A stretch of DNA of 13,193 bases, taken from JADFOB01 sp964651325. GTDB taxonomy: Bacteria > Planctomycetota > Phycisphaerae > UBA1845. The position numbers and the translations under genes are program-made. The stretch spans positions 1-13,193 of the forward strand of contig CAZYXP010000095.1 of the NCBI GenBank assembly GCA_964651325.1. Reading direction: 5' to 3'. Positions 6,910-13,193 of the stretch are shown here, in pieces. Positions within the stretch are counted from its first letter, which is position 1. Each line of letters opens with the position of its first letter. The notes beneath the pieces are model-generated. The model was not told the origin of the DNA and ran no database searches. It saw only the letters and a list, made by a program, of their open reading frames with translations.

Positions 6910-7041
6910 TAGGGCAGGTGGTTATCCTGCCACAAGCGGGAGGCTCACCTGGCATCGAGGCGGACCGAATCTGTGGCACGCGAACGCTACGTCGCAGTGT
7001 CCGTATGGGCGGACTCTGCACCGGAGCAACGCCCTGCCCTA
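6910..7041. repeat. Structured spacer between convergent genes (inverted repeats)
   Basis: The 170-bp space between the convergent phosphatase and ribD genes has no coding signal but several stems. GGCAGG (6913-6918) pairs with CCTGCC (6926-6931). The longer TAGGGCAGG (6910-6918) can instead pair with CCTGCCCTA (7033-7041), enclosing the whole element. Inside lies GCAGTGTCCG against CGGACTCTGC (6994-7003 with 7010-7019), nine pairs around one T/T mismatch. It may end transcription from both sides or be a palindromic repeat; no T-run is seen. Confidence 0.5.
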
Positions 7042-7068
7042 CGACGGCAGACGCAAGATTCAACCGCA

Positions 7069-8184
7069 CTAGGGAATCCGAGTTAGCTGCAATTGAAAGC
7101 GAACATCGTCGCCTGCGCGGGATGACGTTACGCGGTCCGCCCGCAGCGCGTCGGCGATGCTCTTCGTGCGTCGCTGAGGCAGGACAGATACCGCGCGGGC
7201 ATCGCCCACCATCATCGGGGCCACGTAGACCCACGCCTCGTCAACTAACCGTTGATTCAAGTACGACGTAAGCAGCGCGCCACCCCCTTCGACCAGCAGA
7301 TTCGTCATGTCCCGTTTGTGCAAGAGCCGCAATCCGGCCGACAGCGAGAGTCGGCCTTGACGCGTGGCCGCGCTGCACACCTCGACGCCCAGCTCGCGCA
7401 GACGCTTGGCTTTGGGGGAACGCGCACGGGCCGCGGTTGTGAATACAAGGGTTGGAAAATGATGGGCCGTCGCCGCTAGCTGGCTGCGGATGGGAATCCG
7501 CAGGCGACCATCCAACACCACGCGGGTAGCGACCCGCTTGATCCTGACGCCGCGAGCGGTGAGCAGCGGATCATCTGCCAGAACCGTCCCCGACCCGACC
7601 AGCACGGCATCGACGCGAGCCCGCAATCGATGCACCTGTTTGCGGGATGGCTCAGAAGAAATCCACTTCGAGTCCCCCGTCCGTGTGGCGAGTTTGCCAT
7701 CGAGGCTCTGAGCCCACTTGGCGATCACGTAGGGGCGTTTCTGACGAATCCGGGTCAAGAATGGCGCAATGAGACGCCTTGCCGATTCGCGATGGATGCC
7801 GATGCGGACCGTAATCCCCGCGCGGCGCAGCGCGCGCATCCCACCGCCGGCCACCAACGGGTTGGGGTCTTCAGCCGCCACGACGACTTCCGCCACACCG
7901 GCTTCGATCAGCGCGTCAGCGCAGGGTGGCGTTTTGCCCGTGTGGCAGCACGGTTCGAGTGACACGTACACCGTCGCCCCGCGCGGCGATTGCGTGCAGC
8001 GGCCTAGGGCGTCAATCTCCGCATGGGGGCCACCGAACCGCCGGTGGTACCCCTGACCGATGATCCGGCCCCGCTTGACAATCACGCAGCCGACCATCGG
8101 ATTGGGTTCGACGCGTCCTTCCCCTCTTTGTGCCAAAGCTATGGCGCGATCCATCATCAGGGAATCAAGAGCGGGCTGGTTCAT
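7069..8184 (-). CDS. ribD: Riboflavin biosynthesis bifunctional deaminase/reductase RibD
   Basis: A 371-residue cytosolic enzyme that deaminates 2,5-diamino-6-ribosylamino-4(3H)-pyrimidinone 5'-phosphate and then reduces the ribosyl side chain with NADPH. The N-terminal deaminase domain (about 1-145) has the zinc motif HAE (His54, Glu56) and PCCHTGKTPPC (Cys79, Cys88). The C-terminal reductase domain (about 148-371) shows AKWAQSLDGKLAT, DSKWISS, VDAVLVGSGTVLADDPLLT and LLVEGGGALL. Length and both domains are normal and complete. It is last in the run dksA-like, lspA, ribD, separated from lspA by 99 nt; only a weak GGA precedes its ATG. No other rib gene or FMN riboswitch is visible, so riboflavin genes seem dispersed here. 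Confidence 0.95.
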   Translation of the reverse strand: MNQPALDSLMMDRAIALAQRGEGRVEPNPMVGCVIVKRGRIIGQGYHRRFGGPHAEIDALGRCTQSPRGATVYVSLEPCCHTGKTPPCADALIEAGVAEVVVAAEDPNPLVAGGGMRALRRAGITVRIGIHRESARRLIAPFLTRIRQKRPYVIAKWAQSLDGKLATRTGDSKWISSEPSRKQVHRLRARVDAVLVGSGTVLADDPLLTARGVRIKRVATRVVLDGRLRIPIRSQLAATAHHFPTLVFTTAARARSPKAKRLRELGVEVCSAATRQGRLSLSAGLRLLHKRDMTNLLVEGGGALLTSYLNQRLVDEAWVYVAPMMVGDARAVSVLPQRRTKSIADALRADRVTSSRAGDDVRFQLQLTRIP

Positions 8185-8283
8185 GAGAGATCCGGTTCCG
8201 CGTTCATACCCGAGCCGCGGGATTTAGCCCGCACGGCCTCCCGGCGATCACAAGACAACCGCTACACGAAAAACGCAGCCGCT

Positions 8284-9027
8284 CTAGCCCGCAGAGGCTC
8301 GCGAATCCCCCTCGGGATGGCGGACCACCCAGGAGGAAATCAGTAGGATGCCGACACCGATGACCAACGCGGCGTCGGCGATGTTGAAGACCCAAGGCCA
8401 CACATCGCGCCCGCCGAAATACGGCACCCAATTGGGAAACGCCGGTGAAAAGCGAATAAAATCGCGGACGACGCCTTGCGATCGAATCTTCGTGTATTTC
8501 TTGTCGATCAACGTCGGGTTGCCCCCGTCGGGCCAATCGCCGACGCGAACGGCGGTCTCGGTCTCGTCGACCACCTTGCCGATCCACGTGCGCGTCTGTC
8601 CAGAGGTCGGGGTGTAGGTCACCACGTCGGCCTTGATCATGGCGCGGTCGTAGAGGTTCCCCAACGCCCCAGACAACACCAGCGCCAGGGCGATTTGCAT
8701 GATCCACTGCGATCGATGGCATCGCGAAAACAGATATACGACAAAAATCAGGGCAATAACGGACGCAGCCACGAAGAGCCCTATCTGTCCGGTGAACGAT
8801 CCAAAGACGGCCCCGTCGTTGAGCGAGCGGTGGAAATCGACGAAATTGGCCAAGAACGGCTTGCTGTCGTTGGGGGCCAACGTGGCGAAGATGTGGTGTT
8901 TGGACCAGAGGTCCAGCGCGAGCATGGCCGCACCGATGATCCAGAACCGCAAATGCGACGGCAAATGACGCAAGGCGGCCGTTTCTTCCATGCAGCCGGG
9001 GCGATCGGGTTGTTGGGATGCATCCAT
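8284..9027 (-). CDS. lspA: Lipoprotein signal peptidase (signal peptidase II) with a large insert
   Basis: Inner-membrane aspartyl protease that cuts the signal peptide from prolipoproteins. Recognisable blocks are LDLWSK (38-43), LNDGAVFG (69-76), SGALGNLYDR (119-128), VVRDFIRF (186-193) and FNIADAALVIG (214-224); the two catalytic aspartates are taken to be Asp189 and Asp218 by comparison with other LspA proteins. It has 247 residues against about 160-170 usually. The extra length lies mostly between GNLYDR and the first catalytic Asp: 62 residues separate Asp127 from Asp189, where about 9 is normal. The insert (about 134-185) is polar and should face the periplasm. The gene starts 15 nt after the dksA-like stop, with AGGA about 10 nt before the ATG. 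The lipoprotein encoded at 10097-11842 is a likely substrate. Confidence 0.92.
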   Translation of the reverse strand: MDASQQPDRPGCMEETAALRHLPSHLRFWIIGAAMLALDLWSKHHIFATLAPNDSKPFLANFVDFHRSLNDGAVFGSFTGQIGLFVAASVIALIFVVYLFSRCHRSQWIMQIALALVLSGALGNLYDRAMIKADVVTYTPTSGQTRTWIGKVVDETETAVRVGDWPDGGNPTLIDKKYTKIRSQGVVRDFIRFSPAFPNWVPYFGGRDVWPWVFNIADAALVIGVGILLISSWVVRHPEGDSRASAG

Positions 9028-9042
9028 AACGCGCGGGTCCTG

Positions 9043-10020
9043 TTAGCGGACGCGACCTTCCTCCCGCGCGCGGGCGTATTCAATGCAAAACTTCGCCCAC
9101 GGCTTGGCGCGCAAGCGAGCGTGGCTGATGGGCTTGAACGTCGCGACGCACACGCCGTAGGTTCGTGCAGCGATACGCTCAAGGGATTCATCAATCTGGC
9201 GGATCCGCCCCTGCTCGTTTTCGATCAAGCCGAGCGTGAACTCATGTTCGAAATTGTCGGTGCCGACGTCGGCCATGTGGATCGGCATGGCCGGTTTCTC
9301 GCCAAACCCCCGACCGCTTGAATTATTGGGGCGACTCATGTGCCGCACGTCTCCTGCGAGTTCGCTACGCTTCCGCAAGAGCAACTCGCGAAACTCCCTT
9401 AGCTCCTTGCGGCTCAAATGGGTCTTGGGAATCTTGCGGGATTCTTCGGGAAACTGAATGGGATCTTGAGACGTCGCGCTCCGTGGGTTTGAGCGTGCGA
9501 AGATGCCAACGAGTCGCTTCTTGGCCCGGGATGCAGTGGGGTTGGCCTTCTTCGAGCCCAAACTGTTACGGGATGTCTTCTTGGCGGCGCTCCCGCGCGA
9601 CGACAGGACGCTCTTCTTGGCCGTTGATTTTCGTACCACCTTTTTCGCCACAGCTTTCTTGACGCTCTTCTTGACGCTCTTTTTCTTACGTCGCTTGGCT
9701 GATGCCGTCGCCACAGCGGTCTTCTTACCTGCGGTCTTCTTCCCAGCGACCTTCTTGGTAGTCGGTCGTTTCCCCGTTGCGTTCTTCGTCTTCGAGGCGA
9801 CTTTCTTACGCTTGCCCCCCGCAGAAACCTGGCGGGCCTTCTTGGCGGCCACTTTCTTCTTGCCTCGCCCCGCCGTCGTGCCGGTCTTCTTGGCAGCGGA
9901 AGCCTTGGCGCCGGCAACCTTGCCCCTGGCGACCTTTTTGGTCGCCCTGGCCACCCTCTTGGTAGATTGTACCTTCCTTGCCACGCTGATTACATCCCCA
10001 CCAACAAACCCATGACTCAT
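9043..10020 (-). CDS. DksA/TraR-family protein with histone-H1-like Lys/Ala tail and half zinc finger
   Basis: A 325-residue protein in two parts. Residues about 12-180 are a low-complexity basic tail rich in AKK, KKVA and KKS units, like histone H1 and bacterial H1-like tails. Residues about 198-325 match DksA/TraR: a helical part (RKELREFRELLLRKRSELAG), then VGTDNFEHEFTLGLIENEQ and a C-terminal zinc-finger region reading YGVC...PISHARL...PWAKFC. The family's CxxC...CxxC is reduced to one Cys per pair: Cys291 with Thr294, and Cys312 with Tyr315. DksA proteins bind the RNA polymerase secondary channel and, with ppGpp, tune promoters; the tail suggests added binding to DNA or RNA. The ATG at 10020 has AGAGG 8 nt upstream, and its own promoter. 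lspA follows after 15 nt. Function as a true DksA is not certain. Confidence 0.85.
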   Translation of the reverse strand: MSHGFVGGDVISVARKVQSTKRVARATKKVARGKVAGAKASAAKKTGTTAGRGKKKVAAKKARQVSAGGKRKKVASKTKNATGKRPTTKKVAGKKTAGKKTAVATASAKRRKKKSVKKSVKKAVAKKVVRKSTAKKSVLSSRGSAAKKTSRNSLGSKKANPTASRAKKRLVGIFARSNPRSATSQDPIQFPEESRKIPKTHLSRKELREFRELLLRKRSELAGDVRHMSRPNNSSGRGFGEKPAMPIHMADVGTDNFEHEFTLGLIENEQGRIRQIDESLERIAARTYGVCVATFKPISHARLRAKPWAKFCIEYARAREEGRVR

Positions 10021-10028
10021 TTCGCTAA

Positions 10029-10033
10029 CCTCT
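10029..10033 (-). promoter_or_regulatory. Ribosome binding site of the DksA/TraR-like gene
   Basis: On the minus strand AGAGG lies 8 nt before the ATG at 10020. It supports the long form of the protein, with the whole basic tail, rather than a short zinc-finger-only start. Confidence 0.6.
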
Positions 10034-10071
10034 TGTCAAATAAGGGGAAAGCGTTTTTTTTGAAGCCCCAC

Positions 10072-10100
10072 AGTGTAGGGCGCAGTCCAGGGTTTGTCAA
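10072..10100 (-). promoter_or_regulatory. Sigma-70-like promoter of the dksA-like/lspA/ribD run
   Basis: On the minus strand a perfect TTGACA (10100-10095) stands 17 bp before TACACT (10077-10072; 4/6 to consensus). The -35 box overlaps the TGA stop of the upstream lipoprotein gene (10099-10097). The expected start is near 10065, giving a leader of about 45 nt that contains an A8 tract (10061-10054) and the AGAGG site. Confidence 0.65.
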
Positions 10101-11842
10101 GAGCGGGTGTCGGCTCGAATCGTACGAACCAGGACCTCAACGCGGGTCGTTTGGGTAAGCGCTTCAGGCAATTGAAACATCCAGTTTCCGTTTCGGTCAC
10201 GGGCTTTCTCGCCAAGTAGGAGGTCGTTGACGTAAATCCAGATCGCCTGATCCTTGCTGTCGGAAATTGTAAAGATCGGTCCGAATGAGGGAGTCTTGGG
10301 GCCACCGACTTGAAAACGACAAACCCCGCCCTCGGGGTGAAGCTGGTAACTTCCTGAGGGCTTATCAAACCCGCCAGAGTCCGGGGCGCCCGGCGCACCT
10401 GCCTTTGCCACGCCGACCTCCATCCTCAGCGATGGCGGCTCGACGAAGGCCTGCGCCCTTGCCCGCGCTTCGTCGGGATCCAGTGTCGAACCGGGCGAAA
10501 GGAACAACTGGCAAACCCAGTGGACTTCGCCGCCAACGTGTTCCGTTTGCGCCGCGACCAACGTGACTTCCTTCCGACCGTGGTCATCACGAGATTGGAT
10601 CGCTTGAAGTCGACAGGGCCGATCCAACACAAACAACACCGAGTATTTCGACGAATCGCTTCGGATCAAACCGTACGCGACGTTCCGGTCATCGCCGGCC
10701 AGGGTCGTGGCCTGCACGGCATCCTCGGTTTTGGCCGTGAGGCCCACCGCCAAGCCAAGGGGAGGCGGATCATCGCTAGTGGGCGTCTCAAGATCGACAG
10801 CGACATACACTTGCCCCGTCGCGTAGATCGTATACAGCCAGCGCTGCGTCGCCCGATGGGCGCCTGGCTTCTGGTCCGCGTCGAAAAACGACCAGTCACA
10901 GGCGACGACTACGCGCACTGGATTCATTTCAAGAATGCTCGGATGGACACGCACGGATTGGCCTCGTCCGGCGGAAACACCTGCGCTGCTCGTGTCGGTC
11001 ACCGAAATGGGCGTGGGACCGAGCACGGTACCAGCCACCAGGTTGCGGCGTCGGTACGGGTCCCCCACGAAATCGTACCAACCGACAATCTGCCCGTTGG
11101 AGAAAACGAGCTCGAAACGCCCGCCCGCGCCCACGTTCCATCGTCGACCGACTCGCTCAACATACATCGCCCCACCCGTGTTGGCCGGATCGCCCCAAAG
11201 CGTCTTGCGATTTCGCGTAAGGATGAGATCGTCCAGGTACACGACGGCGTTCTTCGGGGCTCCGGCAATCGAAAGGCGCAACTGCCGAACGTCGTCGAGC
11301 GGAATTCGTTCGCCCACGTCGGCCAAGTCGAGGCGAATCAGGTTCCATCCCCGCTCCAGGGGCACACGGGAGTGGGCGGCCGCGGCCGCCTCGGCGGCTC
11401 CCGAAACGATGGTAAGATCCGCCGTCAAATCATCCCGCGGCGAATAAAGGCTGAGCAACAACATGTCGAACGCCCGCCAGTCCCGCTTGAGATACCAACC
11501 GCTTGCGTTGGCATTGCTCAACACCACGGCGTCCTGATCGCTTCCGGATCGAAACGCCAATGCCCTGCGCCCTGTTTCGCGGCGTCCTCGCCGCGTGTCG
11601 AGGGTGCATCGCGCCGAGTCCGAGTTGGCGATCAACTCGATAAGCTCCATGTGATGCTCATTCTCAAAATCGGCGATCACCACGAACCGACCGCTTTGAA
11701 GATCATCGTAGAACTGCATCAAACGATCTGTCTGCGTGGCCGGGGTCTTGGTGCCCGTCGATGCGCACGCGCTCACAAGCAACGGAAACGCAACGAGCCC
11801 GAAGCGGGGCAAAACACGTCGAACCATAAGCAAGAATCTCAT
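10097..11842 (-). CDS. Hypothetical lipoprotein, beta-rich, function unknown
   Basis: From the ATG at 11842 the product has 581 residues and starts with a basic-hydrophobic lipoprotein signal ending LLVSAC, with Cys26 as lipidation site; this supports 11842 over an upstream TTG at 11902, which would add 20 unsuitable residues. No strong ribosome binding site is seen for either start. Mature sequence begins VVIADFENE, then RGWNLIRLDLADVG and VVYLDDLILTR, a pattern of carbohydrate-binding, galactose-binding-like beta-sandwich domains (residues about 50-220). The middle (AMYVERVGRRWNVGAGGRFELVF) and the tail (IYVNDLLLGEKARDRNGNWMFQL) also look beta-rich. No catalytic motif was recognised. A polysaccharide-related surface role is a guess. 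The gene is not followed by a terminator; its stop lies inside the next promoter. The carboxypeptidase gene points away from it. Confidence 0.75.
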   Translation of the reverse strand: MRFLLMVRRVLPRFGLVAFPLLVSACASTGTKTPATQTDRLMQFYDDLQSGRFVVIADFENEHHMELIELIANSDSARCTLDTRRGRRETGRRALAFRSGSDQDAVVLSNANASGWYLKRDWRAFDMLLLSLYSPRDDLTADLTIVSGAAEAAAAAHSRVPLERGWNLIRLDLADVGERIPLDDVRQLRLSIAGAPKNAVVYLDDLILTRNRKTLWGDPANTGGAMYVERVGRRWNVGAGGRFELVFSNGQIVGWYDFVGDPYRRRNLVAGTVLGPTPISVTDTSSAGVSAGRGQSVRVHPSILEMNPVRVVVACDWSFFDADQKPGAHRATQRWLYTIYATGQVYVAVDLETPTSDDPPPLGLAVGLTAKTEDAVQATTLAGDDRNVAYGLIRSDSSKYSVLFVLDRPCRLQAIQSRDDHGRKEVTLVAAQTEHVGGEVHWVCQLFLSPGSTLDPDEARARAQAFVEPPSLRMEVGVAKAGAPGAPDSGGFDKPSGSYQLHPEGGVCRFQVGGPKTPSFGPIFTISDSKDQAIWIYVNDLLLGEKARDRNGNWMFQLPEALTQTTRVEVLVRTIRADTRS

Positions 11843-11953
11843 GGCGGAGCAGGCTAAACGACCCGGTGCTCGGGTGCAACGTTGGCGGAGGCGGCACAAC
11901 AATGAATCGGTGGTGGCCGGTGGAGGAAGTCGGCCTGCCGAGGAAAACTATCG

Positions 11954-11982
11954 TTGTTGTGGCGCATCGAATCCTATATACT
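11954..11982 (+). promoter_or_regulatory. Candidate promoter of the carboxypeptidase gene
   Basis: TTGTTG (11954-11959) and TATACT (11977-11982) are 17 bp apart. The -10 matches 5/6; the -35 shares only TTG. The -10 is identical to that before the response regulator gene at 1296. The leader to the ATG at 12022 would be about 33 nt and includes a good AAGAGG site (12009-12014) at 7 nt. Confidence 0.5.
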
Positions 11983-12021
11983 GCCAGAGGGCGCGGACAG
12001 TGGGTTTCAAGAGGCATCATC

Positions 12022-13193
12022 ATGGTCCGAAAAGAGTCGTTTTTCCTTGCGCTTGTTCTGTTTGGCGGTCTTGCTACCGGTTTGCAGGAAGCGATCGCGG
12101 AACCCATGCTGGTCGAGGTGGCGCTACCGGGCACCGGTGGCCCCGAGCCCCTAACCGATGCTGCGCGGCGTGCGTGGTTCGATTGGCTTGGCGAGCGCGG
12201 GTTCAGCGTGGATCGGTGCGGGTTGAACCCCGTGGCGGGGACTCTTTCGCTGGATTTATCAGACCCGCGTCGGCTGGAGCCGCTAACTGCCGCCGGGTTC
12301 ACCATCGTCAATCAGCGAACGTCGTCGCCCCTTCAAAATGACATACGCACGCAATCAGAGTATTTTGATCCATCAGAGATAGAAGCCATGCTGCTGCAGG
12401 CGGCGGCGGATCATCCGGCGATCACCCACGTCTTCGTCATTGGCACGACGTTCCAAGGCCGCGACGTCTACGCGATTGAAATCTCCAACAACCCCGGCGT
12501 CAGCGAGGATGAGCCGGCGATCCAGTTCAACGGACAGCATCACGCCCGCGAGGTCGCTACCTCCCATGTGGTGATGGACGTGGTCGAGACGCTGACCAAC
12601 GGGTACGGGATCGATCCGAGCGTGACGCAATGGGTCGATAACTACAAGACCGTTTGCGTCCCCATGGTCAATCCTGACGGCGTGCAATACGTCTTCGACG
12701 TGAACTCGTTCTGGCGAAAAAACCGGCAATTCTATCCGCCGTCCTGCACCGGCGTAGACTTGAACCGCAACTACGCCTACCGGTGGGGGCCGGATCGCTG
12801 CGGCTCCTCATCCAGTTGCTTCGGCGATACCTACAAAGGGCCCTCGGTTGCATCGGAACAAGAGACTCAGTTCATGGTGCAATTGGCTCGAGACTATCAT
12901 TTCGTCATGGCGACGTCGTATCACCAATCCGGGCGATTCATCGATTACCCCTACGCATGCAGCAACGGATCGTCGAGCGGAATTATGCCGGAACACGGCA
13001 TCATCGATGAGATGATGAACGGCGTGGCCGACGCGATTGACGCGGTGGACAGCGTCGGGCGGTACACGGTGTTTTCCCCAGCATCGGCCGGCGCACTGAG
13101 TGGCGACGATACGAGCTGGTACTACGCCGATCAGGGCACCTACCCGTTTATCATCGAGGTGGGCACCAGCTTCGAACCGCCGTTTTCGTCCGT
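12022..13193 (+). CDS. Secreted zinc carboxypeptidase (peptidase family M14), 3'-truncated
   Basis: The frame runs from ATG 12022 to the window edge without a stop: 390 complete codons. Residues 1-26 are a signal peptide (FFLALVLFGGLATG core, cleavage probably AIA-EP). Residues about 27-110 are a short pro-region-like part, and the M14 catalytic domain starts near 113. The metal motif is HHARE (173-177; zinc ligands His174 and Glu177), DLNRN holds Asn248 and Arg249 of the substrate carboxylate site, SYHQ gives the third ligand His301, and FIIEVG gives the catalytic base Glu379. All catalytic residues are therefore present. It should remove C-terminal residues from peptides outside the cytoplasm, or trim peptidoglycan peptides. 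Cysteine pairs (TGVDL region, RCGSSSSC, YAC) suggest disulfides. AAGAGG 7 nt before the ATG supports the start. The missing 3' end could carry more domains or a sorting tail. Confidence 0.92.
   Translation, partial: MVRKESFFLALVLFGGLATGLQEAIAEPMLVEVALPGTGGPEPLTDAARRAWFDWLGERGFSVDRCGLNPVAGTLSLDLSDPRRLEPLTAAGFTIVNQRTSSPLQNDIRTQSEYFDPSEIEAMLLQAAADHPAITHVFVIGTTFQGRDVYAIEISNNPGVSEDEPAIQFNGQHHAREVATSHVVMDVVETLTNGYGIDPSVTQWVDNYKTVCVPMVNPDGVQYVFDVNSFWRKNRQFYPPSCTGVDLNRNYAYRWGPDRCGSSSSCFGDTYKGPSVASEQETQFMVQLARDYHFVMATSYHQSGRFIDYPYACSNGSSSGIMPEHGIIDEMMNGVADAIDAVDSVGRYTVFSPASAGALSGDDTSWYYADQGTYPFIIEVGTSFEPPFSS

Noticed and set aside
7069..8283. FMN riboswitch before ribD
   Set aside because: The 99-bp gap to lspA is too short and I see none of the conserved FMN-aptamer blocks.
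9503..10015. Hydrophobic 170-codon frame on the plus strand that looks like a membrane protein
   Set aside because: It is the reverse complement of the Lys/Ala-rich tail (AAG codons become CTT), which gives artificial Leu/Phe-rich sequence.
10520..11857. Long open frame (445 codons) on the plus strand opposite the lipoprotein gene
   Set aside because: Arg/His-rich product with no motif or signal, while the minus strand shows a lipobox and ordered beta-rich sequence.

Overview
The window comes from a GC-rich bacterial chromosome, most likely an uncultured member of the Planctomycetota. This is inferred from the combination of genes, not from any marker RNA. It holds a very long TPR/metallopeptidase protein, a Hanks-type kinase, a DksA/TraR protein with a histone-like Lys/Ala tail next to lspA, an esterase with a PEP/IPTL-like C-terminal sorting tail, and inverted palindromic intergenic repeats with the GCAGGCTTCCAGCCTGC type of core. 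No rRNA, tRNA, CRISPR array or transposase was seen. Nine protein genes are supported, two of them cut by the window edges.

Left part, plus strand (1-6898): the 3' end of a secreted PHB-depolymerase/LpqC-like esterase; a 640-bp gene-free stretch full of inverted repeats; a single-domain response regulator behind a clear promoter; a 283-bp leader with hairpins; a 986-residue exported TPR-peptidase-TPR protein starting at TTG; then a cytosolic Ser/Thr protein kinase followed 21 nt later by a calcineurin-like phosphoesterase. The last two look like a kinase/phosphatase pair in one transcript.

Right part, minus strand (7069-11842): a hypothetical lipoprotein; then, behind a promoter overlapping its stop codon, a DksA/TraR-like protein, signal peptidase II (lspA) and the riboflavin enzyme ribD. 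The two gene sets converge on a 170-bp structured spacer at 6899-7068. At the right edge a zinc carboxypeptidase (M14) is transcribed divergently from the lipoprotein gene and runs out of the window.

Working picture: the exported products (esterase, TPR-peptidase, lipoprotein, carboxypeptidase) suggest an organism that processes polymers or peptides outside the cytoplasm. The response regulator and the kinase/phosphatase pair provide cytosolic phospho-signalling. LspA would mature lipoproteins such as the neighbour at 10097-11842. The least ordinary items are the kinase with a calcineurin-like rather than PP2C-type partner, the DksA-like protein with a histone-like tail and only half of its zinc cysteines, the LspA with a large insert just before its catalytic Asp, and the paired inverted repeats. 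I see no complete, clearly undescribed system such as a new defence locus.
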